From: CAYUQT01 sp964596165
GTDB lineage: Bacteria; Planctomycetota; Phycisphaerae; UBA1845; JAFGLZ01
NCBI GenBank assembly: GCA_964596165.1
Contig: CAZQTW010000028.1
Span: 1-64,000 of the forward strand
DNA: 64,000 bases
Direction: 5' to 3'
Positions 35,507-44,476 of the stretch are shown here, piece after piece. The position numbers were made by a program, and so were the translations under genes. Position 1 is the stretch's first letter. Each line of letters opens with the position of its first letter. The notes under the pieces were generated by a model. That model had not been told where the DNA came from. It saw only the letters and a program-made list of their open reading frames with translations, and did no database searches.

Positions 35507-36763
35507 ATGAACCATCTGGCCGATCGAAGCGGCGGCATGGGGAAGTGGTTCATCTGTGGCGTTCTCTTCCTTGCGACCGTCCTGTGCTACCTCGACCGGC
35601 AGACGATGTCGATCTGCGCGCCGAAGATCACCGAGGAGTTCAACCTTTCGAACGAGCAATTCGGCGATCTGCTTTCGGCGTTCCGCTGGGCCTATGCGAT
35701 CGCTCAGATCCCCGCGGGTTATCTGGCGGACCGGTTTTCCGTTCGCGCGGTCTACGCATTGGCCGTCGGGCTGTGGTCGGCGGCGGGAGCGGCCGCCGCG
35801 TTCGTCGCCGGACCGCGGATGCTGGCGTGGACCCGGCGCGTCCTCGGCGTGGGCGAGGCGTTCAACTGGCCCTGCGCGTTGCGCGTGACCGCCAACATGC
35901 TGCCGCCGGAAGATCGCGGTCTGGCCAACGGCTTCTTCAGCAGCGGCTCGGCGGTGGGGGCCATCATCGCCCCACTGATCGTTACGCCGGCGGCTCACTA
36001 CTTCGGCTGGCGGACAGCCTTCTTCCTGGTCGGGGCGCTCGGCGGGCTGTGGCTGATCCTATGGTGGGTCGCCACCCGCGGGTCCGGTTCGCCCGACGGG
36101 ACAAAGTCGGGCAGGACGATCGAGTCGGTGAACGCGTTCGGCGGTCCGTCGCTCGGGTCCCAGCTTGTCGTCATGCTTACACACCCCGGCTTCTGGTTGC
36201 TGATGATCGTCTCGGCGACGATCAACCCCTGTTGGTACTTCTGCGCCGATTGGATTCCCAAGTACATGCACGACCAGCGAGGCTTCACGTTCCTGACGGC
36301 CGGGCTGGTGGCCACGCCGATCTTTCTGGGTGCCGACCTGGGCAACCTGGGCGGTGGCGGGCTGGTGAAGTACCTCTGCGCCCTTGGATGGTCCGTCCGC
36401 CGGGCACGGGGGACTGCGGTCAGCATGGGTGCGGCATTGTTTCTACCCGTGGTGGCCGCCGGCTATGTGGGAAACCCTTATGTGTGCATCGGTCTGTTGA
36501 CGATGGCGGCTGTCGGCATCATGGCGATCATGGCGAACTACCTGGCGGCGCTACAGGACATCTCGTTCGCCAGCGTCGGCCTGGTTGCGGGCATCCTGGG
36601 CTCGTTCGGCAATGTCGTCGGCGCGACGGTCAACCCGTGGATCGGCCGCTACGTGGATACGACGCACAACTATCACTTTATTTTCGTCTTGCTCGGCATC
36701 TTTCCGCTCATCGGATTGTTGGCGCTGTTGGCCTTCGACACCGTCGTTGCGCGACGATCATGA
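35507..36763 (+). CDS. MFS transporter, hexuronate/anion:cation-symporter type
   Basis: 418 residues with 12 predicted helices. N-terminal signature LCYLDRQTMSICAPKITEEF is typical of the anion:cation symporter family that includes ExuT and GudP; the helix 2-3 loop motif GYLADRFSVRAVY and RVLGVGEAFNWPCALRV agree. These permeases take up hexuronates, glucarate or similar acids. It is the third gene of the operon with the SDR and the Tat toroid protein (70-base gap), pointing to uptake and use of a sugar acid, which the SDR may then process. Confidence 0.85.
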   Translation: MNHLADRSGGMGKWFICGVLFLATVLCYLDRQTMSICAPKITEEFNLSNEQFGDLLSAFRWAYAIAQIPAGYLADRFSVRAVYALAVGLWSAAGAAAAFVAGPRMLAWTRRVLGVGEAFNWPCALRVTANMLPPEDRGLANGFFSSGSAVGAIIAPLIVTPAAHYFGWRTAFFLVGALGGLWLILWWVATRGSGSPDGTKSGRTIESVNAFGGPSLGSQLVVMLTHPGFWLLMIVSATINPCWYFCADWIPKYMHDQRGFTFLTAGLVATPIFLGADLGNLGGGGLVKYLCALGWSVRRARGTAVSMGAALFLPVVAAGYVGNPYVCIGLLTMAAVGIMAIMANYLAALQDISFASVGLVAGILGSFGNVVGATVNPWIGRYVDTTHNYHFIFVLLGIFPLIGLLALLAFDTVVARRS

Positions 36764-36823
36764 ACGAGGAGCCGCCATCGCCGGCAGGGGACGCGAGGTC
36801 GATGCGACGGAGCGCGCGGCGGT

Positions 36824-37312
36824 CTAGATCGGAATGCCGGTGATCCGCGCCTCAAAGACCATCTTGTCGTCGACGACCCCCTGGAATGCACAGATCGATC
36901 GGCGAGGGCGGATATCCACGCTGGTGCCCAGCAGATACAGACGGCGAGGCGGTTCGACCACGCCGCGAAACTTGACGCCGTCCAGGGCTGTAAAGGCGAG
37001 GAATCCTTTGAAGTTGAGCACGACGTGTGTGTAGTAGGCCGCTGCTTGGGCGGCCATCTCGATCATCAACACGCCGGGCAACAGCGGCCGGCCCGGGATG
37101 TGTCCCCGCGTCCACCAGGCATCGGTGCGGATGTCGGCAAAGGCGATCATCCGCTCGGCCTGCGTGTCGACCATCACGGCGCCGTCGAGCAACATAAACT
37201 CGTAGCGCTGCGGCAACGCCTCGTAGATCTGCTCGCGCGTGAGCACGATGCGAGATAGATCATACTGGCTCATCTCAAACAACAGAGGAGGTGGCATATC
37301 GGATTTCGGCAA
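36824..37312 (-). CDS. FabZ/FabA-like 3-hydroxyacyl-ACP dehydratase
   Basis: 162 residues with a single hot-dog domain. The catalytic histidine lies in RGHIPGRPLLPGVLMIE and the partner acid in IEMAAQAAAYY, as in FabZ (GHFPG...E). It would dehydrate 3-hydroxyacyl-ACP in fatty-acid synthesis, or a related lipid. The length suits FabZ. An ATG at 37273 (MSQYDL) is an alternative start and is closer to family N-termini. No fab or lpx genes adjoin, so it may be a second, specialised dehydratase. Confidence 0.8.
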   Translation of the reverse strand: MPKSDMPPPLLFEMSQYDLSRIVLTREQIYEALPQRYEFMLLDGAVMVDTQAERMIAFADIRTDAWWTRGHIPGRPLLPGVLMIEMAAQAAAYYTHVVLNFKGFLAFTALDGVKFRGVVEPPRRLYLLGTSVDIRPRRSICAFQGVVDDKMVFEARITGIPI

Positions 37313-37480
37313 GAAACGTCAAGATACGAGAAACCTAAGACGCCGAAACAACGGATACTTCAAGTTTGTGAGTCCCGTGAGCCGGGGCGATTCAGTCGTC
37401 CGCGTGCGAGGGCTCCGGTGTCTCGCTGATAGGCTGCGGCCGCATGAGGTCCACGGCAGCCCCGTTCGCGTCGTCGACAA

Positions 37481-37672
37481 TCACTGCTGCTCGGGCTCCG
37501 ACGCCGCGGAGCGTGTTTCCAAAATCTTCTGACGAACCGCCTGAGCCGCCGCCTTGATTTCCTGCATGGACTTGCGGACGCGAGTGCCGGCGGCCTTGTT
37601 TCCGCCTTCGGCCTTGGCGACATCTTCCGCGGTCTGCTCGACCAGTTTCTTTAGCTGTTCGTATTCTTCCAT
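37481..37672 (-). CDS. Histone H1-like Hc1 family nucleoid protein
   Basis: 63 residues from MEEYEQLKKL. The core GNKAAGTRVRKSMQEIK matches the conserved segment of Hc1-like (bacterial histone H1) proteins of chlamydiae and planctomycetes, which bind and compact DNA. A further possible start lies nine codons upstream but the ATG at 37672 fits the family. A good promoter lies at 37728-37755 on the same strand. Confidence 0.82.
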   Translation of the reverse strand: MEEYEQLKKLVEQTAEDVAKAEGGNKAAGTRVRKSMQEIKAAAQAVRQKILETRSAASEPEQQ

Positions 37673-37727
37673 CGTTTCATCTCCCGGATTGCAGACCAAG
37701 CTGACCCCGCGAGGAATTCACAAATAG

Positions 37728-37755
37728 ATTCTAATCCCCCACGGCCGTCAGACAA
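37728..37755 (-). promoter_or_regulatory. Promoter of the histone-like gene
   Basis: TTGTCT (37755-37750) and TAGAAT (37733-37728) are separated by 16 bases on the minus strand. The transcript would start near 37721, leaving a leader of about 50 bases. Confidence 0.55.
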
Positions 37756-37802
37756 TAGCAGAGTGGAACTCGAAATGCAAACGGTCTGGGTTCTTCCCGG
37801 GG

Positions 37803-37817
37803 GCGGGCATAGCCCGC
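37803..37817. other. Short hairpin in the gap between histone-like and methylase genes
   Basis: Six-base arms GCGGGC and GCCCGC with a three-base loop. The 289-base gap (37673-37961) shows no gene otherwise. Confidence 0.35.
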
Positions 37818-37961
37818 AAGTCCGGAGCGAGGCCGATTCGCCTTCCCTTGGAATCCTCGAGATTCGCGAAGGTTCCGGCTGTTGGCAGTGTAGGGAACCG
37901 TTGGTGCCGGACCGCGAAGGTATTCCGTGAAGGGATCGGACTAAAGCTCGCTCACCGATCC

Positions 37962-39602
37962 CTATCCGTTTGCCGGCGACTCGAAGTGGGTGTTACATTC
38001 GGCGATCAGAGTGGACGCTTCAGCGGGGCTTTTCCGCTTGGCGGCCGCGATGATCCGGCGGACCAACCGGTCGATCCGGTCGATCCGGCGCCGTGAGGGC
38101 AGACGCAACGGCAGTATCCGCAGGAGAGAGATCTTGATCTGGGCCTGCCGGCGCGATTCTTCCTGAGACAGGAAGCGATAGATTTGGGTGGTGGCGACGC
38201 TGTTGAGATAGCCGAGCAGGTAGGGATACGTCAACCCCCACTGGATCCCGCGCTCGGTCAACCGGCAGGTGAAAAGGGTATTGTCGGTGTAGTAGGTCCG
38301 ATCGGTCTGGCCCAGATAGGCCGCGATGATACCATCGCCTGTCTGACGAATCAGAATGCGCCGCGACAGGTGATGGATCCGCGGGTCGCCCTGGAACTCC
38401 CAGTATTCATCATGGCGACTGGGTCGTCCGCCGCGCCCGACCCCCTTGACGCCGGGCCGGGGGCGATAGGTTATGTCCACCCACTTGAAGCGAGCCGCGG
38501 GCGAATCCCAACGGACGACCCAAGGCTCGATCTGTCGTCCTTGGAGAAGTCGTTGCAGGTGAGGCGCCGTCTTCTCGGCAAAGAACAGCCTGTGCCGACA
38601 GTTCCGCGTGTGGATGCCGACGTCTGCGACGTCGGCGACGGTTCCGAAGGGAACGACGTTACCGGGCTTCCACGGGCCTGTCCGCTCTCGTTGTGTGAAT
38701 CGGCCGGCCTGCCAACGTGCCAGCCGGTCTCCGTGCAATCGGCACACGCGGCGATGGGCGGGGGTCGGATCAAAGATCACCGCGCCCGGCGCGTTTGCGT
38801 AGAGAGACTGCCGGATCCAATGCCCCTTCTCGGGTGCCAAGACGGGATCCGACGGGCGATAGGTCGGCGCGGCGGTGTACCAGACCTTGGCCGGCGGCTT
38901 TCCATACACAAGGGCAAAGCAGCATGCGTAGATCTTCCGGCCGAAGGTAGTGACGGGCAGGCGGACCACGTGATCGATGCGGTGCGCCAGCAATTCGCGG
39001 CGGAGGGGTTCCTTGCCCATTAAGTTGAGCCACGAATCGCTTGTGACCATCGCCAGAACGCCGCCCGTCCTCAACAGTTCCAGCGAACGATGCAGGAAGT
39101 AGACGTAGAGGTCGTCCTTGAAACCGTACCGGTCGAAGAGCCGGTCGGCATAGTCGAGTCGCGTCACGTCGCGCTGACCAAGATAGGGCGGGTTCCCGAC
39201 GATCAGGTCGTACTGAACGGGTCCGGGCGGCGGATCCAGCAGGAAATTGCCGACGACGACTTGCGCTTCGGGAAGCCTTGTCCGCGCCGCGCGGACCGGA
39301 CCCGACTGGATGTCGACGCCGAACAGGCTTGCCGAACCTTCGGCGCCTCCTCTGGGCGCTGCGTTGATTTCCTCTCGCATCGCGACGAGGAAGACGCCGT
39401 CCCCCACCGCCGGGTCAAGCACCTGCGGACGTTGTGCGACGTGCCGGCCCGCCCCGGCCGTTTTCCATAGACCTAGCGCGCGACGACAGATCCAACGGGC
39501 CAGTGCCGGGGGCGTGGCGACGCTGCCCGTCGGGTCAATTCGACGAAGGAATCGCCGACGTTCGGAGGCAAGACGACCGACGCTGTGATTGCTTGAGGTC
39601 AA
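37962..39602 (-). CDS. Orphan N6-adenine DNA methyltransferase (Eco57I/TaqI-like)
   Basis: 546 residues. The cofactor-binding motif I is LDPAVGDGVFLVA (62-74) and the catalytic motif IV is VGNPPYLGQRD (135-145), the NPPY form used by N6-adenine methylases. The second half looks like a target-recognition domain of the TaqI/Eco57I type, ending in a helical region with LGYLNSVATTQIYRF and QIKISLLRILPLRLPS. No nuclease domain and no restriction gene is adjacent, so it may be solitary (regulatory or protective) or a type IIG remnant. Confidence 0.82.
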   Translation of the reverse strand: MTSSNHSVGRLASERRRFLRRIDPTGSVATPPALARWICRRALGLWKTAGAGRHVAQRPQVLDPAVGDGVFLVAMREEINAAPRGGAEGSASLFGVDIQSGPVRAARTRLPEAQVVVGNFLLDPPPGPVQYDLIVGNPPYLGQRDVTRLDYADRLFDRYGFKDDLYVYFLHRSLELLRTGGVLAMVTSDSWLNLMGKEPLRRELLAHRIDHVVRLPVTTFGRKIYACCFALVYGKPPAKVWYTAAPTYRPSDPVLAPEKGHWIRQSLYANAPGAVIFDPTPAHRRVCRLHGDRLARWQAGRFTQRERTGPWKPGNVVPFGTVADVADVGIHTRNCRHRLFFAEKTAPHLQRLLQGRQIEPWVVRWDSPAARFKWVDITYRPRPGVKGVGRGGRPSRHDEYWEFQGDPRIHHLSRRILIRQTGDGIIAAYLGQTDRTYYTDNTLFTCRLTERGIQWGLTYPYLLGYLNSVATTQIYRFLSQEESRRQAQIKISLLRILPLRLPSRRRIDRIDRLVRRIIAAAKRKSPAEASTLIAECNTHFESPANG

Positions 39603-39695
39603 GGCGCGCTCCCTTCACCTCGCGGTCTCCGCGCCGCCGCGCAGGCGAGACGTTTCAACGAGGACGCGACACCGCAACCGTGTGCCCAGAGATTA

Positions 39696-40703
39696 CTACA
39701 ACCGAGTGGATGGGTCGATGGGACGGGTGATCTTGATCGCCTTTGAACCTCGGTACTGGCCCAGCCGGCCGGCGAACTTGTTCCGGCCTTCGACCTGCAT
39801 GAGGATCTCACTCTTGGCCGAACGATTGGTTTCGATGATATCCCCCGGCTGAAGGTTCATCAGGTCCTGAAGCGTAATGGTTGTTTCGGCAAGGAACGAG
39901 CGGATGTTGACGTGGCTGCGCTGGACGTGGTTCTTCAATTCCATGATCTGGCGTTCGCTCACCGCCTTCTGCTGATAGAGCAGCCAACTCTGAGTGGCCA
40001 GACGGTCCATTACCGGCTCGATGACGTTGAACGGAATACACAGGCTGATCGTGCCGGCCCGCGCCCCCATCTTGAGCTCGAAACCGACGACGACGACGAC
40101 CTCGTTGGGGGCGACGATCTGAACCAGGTGAGGGTTTGACTCCGTTTCATTCAACCGGAATTTGACCTCGACCAGCGCCGACCACACCTCAGTCAGGTTG
40201 TCCAGCGCGCGGTCGATGATCCGCGAAATCAGACGCTGTTCGATGCTGGTCAGCGGACGCTGAGGGATGAACATCTCGGCGTTGCTTCCGCCCAGCAGAC
40301 GATCGATGATCGGATAGATGATCAGCGGGCTGATTTCCAGGCACATCTGGCCGTCGAGCGGCGGGGCCGCCAGCAAGTTGAAGCAGGTCGGGTTCGGCAG
40401 AGAGTAGATGAACTCGCTGTAGGTCAACTGCTCGGTCGTGGTCACACGGACCTCGACGATGGTCCGCAAGAAACCGCTGAGTGAGGCCCCGAAATTGCGT
40501 GCGAATCCCTCGTGAATGGCCTCGAGGGCCCGCATCTGGTCCTTACTGACGCGCTCGGGTCGTTTGAAGTCGTAGGAACGGACGTCATGCTGCTGCTTTT
40601 GACGGCCTCGCGTATAGATGTCGGTCTTGCCGTCCGCAAGCTGGCCCGAATCCACGGCCGCCAGTAGGGCATCAACTTCCGCTTGATCAAGAACGTCGGC
40701 CAT
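39696..40703 (-). CDS. fliM: Flagellar motor switch protein FliM
   Basis: 335 residues from MADVLDQAEVDALLAAVD. That N-terminal segment matches the CheY-P-binding motif of FliM. The CheC-like middle domain includes RALEAIHEGFARNF, LTYSEFIYSLPNPTCF and LLGGSNAEMF. The C-terminal SpoA domain is seen in LAETTITLQDLMNLQPGDII and the final LGQYRGSKAIKIT. FliM joins FliG and FliN in the rotor. No other flagellar gene is in the window, so fliM stands apart from the usual clusters. The frame allows nine extra residues upstream, which do not fit the family. Confidence 0.93.
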   Translation of the reverse strand: MADVLDQAEVDALLAAVDSGQLADGKTDIYTRGRQKQQHDVRSYDFKRPERVSKDQMRALEAIHEGFARNFGASLSGFLRTIVEVRVTTTEQLTYSEFIYSLPNPTCFNLLAAPPLDGQMCLEISPLIIYPIIDRLLGGSNAEMFIPQRPLTSIEQRLISRIIDRALDNLTEVWSALVEVKFRLNETESNPHLVQIVAPNEVVVVVGFELKMGARAGTISLCIPFNVIEPVMDRLATQSWLLYQQKAVSERQIMELKNHVQRSHVNIRSFLAETTITLQDLMNLQPGDIIETNRSAKSEILMQVEGRNKFAGRLGQYRGSKAIKITRPIDPSTRL

Positions 40704-40944
40704 ATGCGCACTCCTTGCGCACGGTCCCACGGCGCGGCGCAGGATCTGCCGCCTATTTGATTATCGGACAATGAAGGGGGGCGGCTTGAGGAACAGGTCG
40801 ATTTCAGACATCGAATTCTGCCGCGTAAGTCGTTTGTCATGACGACCTTACTGAGGAAGCCAACGACGCCGGATTCCGCAAGCCTTGGCGGCTTCGGTTT
40901 GACGGTATACCATTGGGCTGCATCGTGACGTGAGAGGGTACGCC

Positions 40945-41436
40945 TTGGACTTCCAGATCGCCTGCACCTGCGGGCAGAACATGATCGTCGAATCCCAGCA
41001 TGTGGGCCAAGATGTCCAGTGTCCCGGCTGCGGCGCCCTTCTTACTGTTCCCCCGGTGCCACGAAGCGGGGATCCGGTTCCCGTGGTCTGGCCACGATCA
41101 AAGGACACGCCCCCCGAGGTCGTCTACGAACCCACCCAAGCCCAGACCGAGTACGCCCCTTTTCCATCCGCCTTGCCCCGGATCCATCGGAAGGCGATTG
41201 CCTCACTCGTATGCGGGATCATAGGACCTTTCGCGTGTCCGCCTGTTTTCGGCGTTGCCGCGCTTGCCCTGGCCACTCAGGCCAAGCTGGAGATCCGCAT
41301 GCGACCCGACCTCTACAGCGGATTAAGTTTCGCAACGGCCGGACAGATCCTTGGGCTCGCCGGCTTGCTGATCACGGTCGGATGGTGTCTCGTGGGCGGA
41401 TGCTGGGGCTTCTTACGCGGTCTGCAGGGGTTCTAA
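40945..41436 (+). CDS. Zinc-ribbon DUF4190-like membrane protein
   Basis: About 163 residues. The N-terminus holds a zinc ribbon (ACTCGQNM...VQCPGCGALL). A proline-rich linker leads to two C-terminal membrane helices: KAIASLVCGIIGPFACPPVFGVAAL and GQILGLAGLLITVGW, the DUF4190 pattern. Function unknown; such proteins are abundant in planctomycetes. The start could be TTG 40945, with a GAGAGGG site before it, or GTG 40930, five codons earlier. It ends seven bases before the convergent aroA-like gene. Confidence 0.65.
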   Translation: MDFQIACTCGQNMIVESQHVGQDVQCPGCGALLTVPPVPRSGDPVPVVWPRSKDTPPEVVYEPTQAQTEYAPFPSALPRIHRKAIASLVCGIIGPFACPPVFGVAALALATQAKLEIRMRPDLYSGLSFATAGQILGLAGLLITVGWCLVGGCWGFLRGLQGF

Positions 41437-41442
41437 GCAAGC

Positions 41443-42717
41443 TCAGATGCTCTCAGACGCTTCCAGGTGCTTGATCACGACCGCCCACTCAGGATCGAGG
41501 TTTCCAACATTGAGAACGGTAATCGGTTCAGGCGCAGCCGGCGCGACGACGGTGAGCGCGGCAGCCAAGAGCGGCTCACCTTGTGCGTCGAGTGGACCCC
41601 AGTGTGGCGCCTTCGGCGGATCGACGGTCAGCACATCTTCCTCGAGGTCCACCCTGGCACCAAGTCGTCTGAGGTTATCCGGTAGCGCCACGGGCACGTT
41701 GTCCTTGCTCACCCCACGGAATCGAGTGGTCCCGTCGGCGAATGCTGCGACCAAGGCGAGTGGCACGGCCAAGCCGGCGTGCCCCGCCAAGTCGATTTCC
41801 GCTCCGCGGAGCCTTTCACCCTGCGGCGGACCTGCCACAGCCACGGCATCCGCCGACTCTTTCGTCAACGCCCCAAACCGGCGATAGGCCGTCAATACCC
41901 GATCGATCATCGACGGACGAGGGTCGGGGCCCAGCTCAATCGCGACGTACCCGCCGGTGATCGCCGCCACGGCCCACAATGCCGCCGCCTCCGCCGGATC
42001 AGGCGGCACGGCGTACTCGCGCCCTTGGTACCGTTGTGGGGCGGCGACGATGAACTGAGTCCTCTTTTGCTCGATGAGGGTCACGCCGAAAGCGTCCACG
42101 ACCTCGCAGACGGTGGCCAGTTCGGCCGGCGCCGGCGTGCCCGTGATTTCAATGAGGACATCGTGGGAGGCGTAGGGGGCCACGACCAGCAGAGATGCCA
42201 GTGCTTCCAGTGAGAGCTCGGCAACGGTGATCCGACCGCCGCGCAGGCCTGCACTCTGCATCGTCACCGGCAGCCGACCCACGTCGTTCTCGTATCCGAT
42301 TCGCGCGCCAAGGTCCCGCAAGGCATCAACAATGAGGCCGACATGAAACCGTTCCTCGGCGGTTCCCCCCTCGATACGAAAGGGTCCGAATCCAAGCGAA
42401 CAGATGGCGATCGCAAGGTGGGCGGCAAGGGGCGTGGGCAGCGACTCGAAGCTGCCTTCCTGCTCAGGCAAGTGTCCGCGCCGGCCATGAATCCTAAGCG
42501 TGCCACCGATCGGGTCCGACTCGATGAGAACCCCCAGCCTTCGCAGAAGGTCGATGATGGCATCCGTGCCCCGTTCCAATCGAGTTCGGCGGAGTGTCGA
42601 CATTCCGTCGGCCAGTGCGGCTGCAACGGTCGCAACGGTGCCGGCGAGGGCAGAACCCGGAAGCGAGAGTCGCGCCTTTGGCGGATGCTTCAACGGCCTG
42701 GCATTGAAATCACCCAT
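41443..42717 (-). CDS. EPSP-synthase/MurA-fold protein with degenerate active site
   Basis: 424 residues that follow the order of AroA. The opening LPGSKS is LPGSALAG (19-26); the GNAGTxxR loop reads ESLPTPLAAH; SSQF reads LSLEAL; the catalytic aspartate region IPDAAMT reads LAGHAGLAV; KETDR reads SKDNVP; and DHRMAM reads QGEPLLA. Conserved scaffold parts remain, such as VVDAFGVTLIEQ and PPDPAEAAALWAVAAITGG. EPSP synthase joins shikimate-3-phosphate and phosphoenolpyruvate; the residues that do this are lost, so this is probably a non-catalytic or re-purposed paralogue. It is not near other aro genes. Convergent with the DUF4190-like gene. Confidence 0.72.
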   Translation of the reverse strand: MGDFNARPLKHPPKARLSLPGSALAGTVATVAAALADGMSTLRRTRLERGTDAIIDLLRRLGVLIESDPIGGTLRIHGRRGHLPEQEGSFESLPTPLAAHLAIAICSLGFGPFRIEGGTAEERFHVGLIVDALRDLGARIGYENDVGRLPVTMQSAGLRGGRITVAELSLEALASLLVVAPYASHDVLIEITGTPAPAELATVCEVVDAFGVTLIEQKRTQFIVAAPQRYQGREYAVPPDPAEAAALWAVAAITGGYVAIELGPDPRPSMIDRVLTAYRRFGALTKESADAVAVAGPPQGERLRGAEIDLAGHAGLAVPLALVAAFADGTTRFRGVSKDNVPVALPDNLRRLGARVDLEEDVLTVDPPKAPHWGPLDAQGEPLLAAALTVVAPAAPEPITVLNVGNLDPEWAVVIKHLEASESI

Positions 42718-42778
42718 GACCGGACCTCATGAACCTCAACCGATCCCGTCCTCGCCCGATCAGCGGAGAGGCAGGACT

Positions 42779-43322
42779 TCAATCGCCTTGGATCATGGCC
42801 TCACGCTGCGCGCCGCCGACCGTCCCGCCCCTGAACCGAACTCCAATGATCCCATTCTTGGGTAAGATGCCGCGGAAGTCCAGATCGACCGTCTTGTTGA
42901 CCCCCTCCGCCCTTGCCAACACATTAACGACCTTCTCGTCATTGATGTGGATCGTCATCGGGCGCCGGCCGGCTTTTTAGCAGACCGTTCCGATAGTACA
43001 CGCCCCGCGTCGGCAATGCCCGCGCGCCCATCTGTTCTCCGTCGCCGCGCATCCAGTTGTTCGTCGACGGGATCGCAATCGTGCCGTCCTGCGCAATCCG
43101 CTAACCGCTGTTGGAGGTGTGTTCGGGTGCGATGCCGACGGCGCGGTCCGGCGTCGTCCGGGGATAATGTTCCATCGCCTCGGCGGCGATGTGGACGCAG
43201 AGATTGCATTGCCCGTTCTGGCCGTGGTACCACGGCACGATGATGCCGTGACGATCCTCGACCGCATGGTGGGCGAAGCAGCGATTCTGCCTCGTCGCCG
43301 CCTGTGGTCTCGGCGGAACCAC
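42779..43322 (-). pseudogene. Decayed gene: secreted protein with malectin-like end
   Basis: Two coherent pieces lie in adjacent minus-strand frames. The upstream piece reads HAVEDRHGIIVPWYHGQNGQ then CNLCVHIAAEAMEHYP, and breaks at an in-frame TAG just after HTSNSG (near 43104). The same frame continues RIAQDGTIAIP and NWMRGDGEQMG down to about 42960. The second piece (42958-42779) starts TIHINDEKVVNVLARAEGVN and runs to a TGA, resembling the closing strands of a malectin-like carbohydrate-binding domain. A stop and a frameshift therefore separate parts of one former protein. The upstream boundary is uncertain. Confidence 0.55.
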
Positions 43323-43503
43323 CTCCGAGACCCTCTTGCGTCAACCGGTCAAGGTGGGCCATTTCTGTCGGAATTTGTCGGGCCGGCAGAGTCGCGCTCA
43401 GGAGACGTTGACGTTCAGGTCGCCACTTAACTAAAATGCAGTCAGGACATTTCGGAAGTCATTTCTGCAGTCGTTTGGCGCATCGGCGCCGGGAGTAAGG
43501 GGC

Positions 43504-44142
43504 ATGTCGATCGGTTTCTACTCTGTGCAAGAGGCTCAGGAACACTCGGGTCGGAGCGAGTTCGAGCTCAGGTCCCTCGCAAAGAGCGGCAAGCTCAGTG
43601 TGATTGAGGAGGACGGAACCACCTGGTTCAACGCCGCCGAGGTGGACAGTTTGGGCGGACCGGAGACGGCGCCGCCGCTGGTGCTCGAGGACATCACGGA
43701 TACTCCGGCGCCTGCTCCGGCGGCAAAGTCGGCTTCACCGGGTGCACCGGCTCCTGCCGGTCAACCGGCCCAAACCGCGGCGGCGCCCAAGAAGCCGGAC
43801 ATCACCGAAGTGAAGATTGCCCTGGAACCGGAGGACGAGGCGCCCCAGCCCGACGGCATGTCCAAGATCCGGCGGTTTGGGGAAGGCGGAATCACGGCCG
43901 GCAAGGCCTCGCACGATACGTCCCACCTTCGCAGGGCGTTGGTGGAAAGCGCCGAGGTCGCGACGCGTTGCCGCACGTTCCACGCAAAGCTCAATGACGC
44001 TTCACTGTCCTACCTCGACAACTTGATCAATGAGTGGGTCGATTCGAATCCCGATGTCGGCATCAAGTTCGCCACCAGCAGCATCGGCGTCGTCGAGGGC
44101 AAACACGCCGAACCGCACCTGATCGTGACCGTGTTCTACTAG
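43504..44142 (+). CDS. Unknown protein with HTH-like N-terminus and conserved C-terminal domain
   Basis: 212 residues. The first 50 (SVQEAQEHSGRSEFELRSLA, then a WFNAAEV motif) look like a small helix-turn-helix of the excisionase or MerR type. A proline/alanine-rich linker (about 55-105) follows. The C-terminal domain (about 120-212) includes HLRRALVESAEVATRCRTFH and ends IGVVEGKHAEPHLIVTVFY. I do not recognise the family. A seven-base hairpin (44146-44161) lies just past the stop codon. It could be a regulator or a polar scaffold; context gives no help. Confidence 0.6.
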   Translation: MSIGFYSVQEAQEHSGRSEFELRSLAKSGKLSVIEEDGTTWFNAAEVDSLGGPETAPPLVLEDITDTPAPAPAAKSASPGAPAPAGQPAQTAAAPKKPDITEVKIALEPEDEAPQPDGMSKIRRFGEGGITAGKASHDTSHLRRALVESAEVATRCRTFHAKLNDASLSYLDNLINEWVDSNPDVGIKFATSSIGVVEGKHAEPHLIVTVFY

Positions 44143-44476
44143 ACGAACCGGCACGCCGGTTGCGCCGTCAATCAAAGCCGCGTTGGGAAGCGGTGTCCGC
44201 GAGCAGCGTATGGGGAGTGGTCTTGTCCGCCCGCGTTCGGGCATTCGGAAACGCCTATGCCCGGTGGGCGAAACACGCCCCATCGGCTGACGCCCCTCTC
44301 GGCAGCGGTGTGAAGACTCACGCGCCCGGGATGAAACGTGGACCTGCCTTGTCGACCGATCGATGGAAGGCCGCCCGAGGAAGGGCTACCGGACGACAAC
44401 CACACAGGCGATCGAGGCCCGGGAGGGATCGCTTCTCACTGATCCGCCGCACGGCTCCGCACGCCGTCATCGACGC
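44143..44476. other. Intergenic stretch with a short hairpin
   Basis: 334 bases between convergent genes. It holds the perfect hairpin AACCGGC/GCCGGTT (44146-44161), possibly a weak terminator for the upstream gene. I see no gene in it. Confidence 0.4.
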
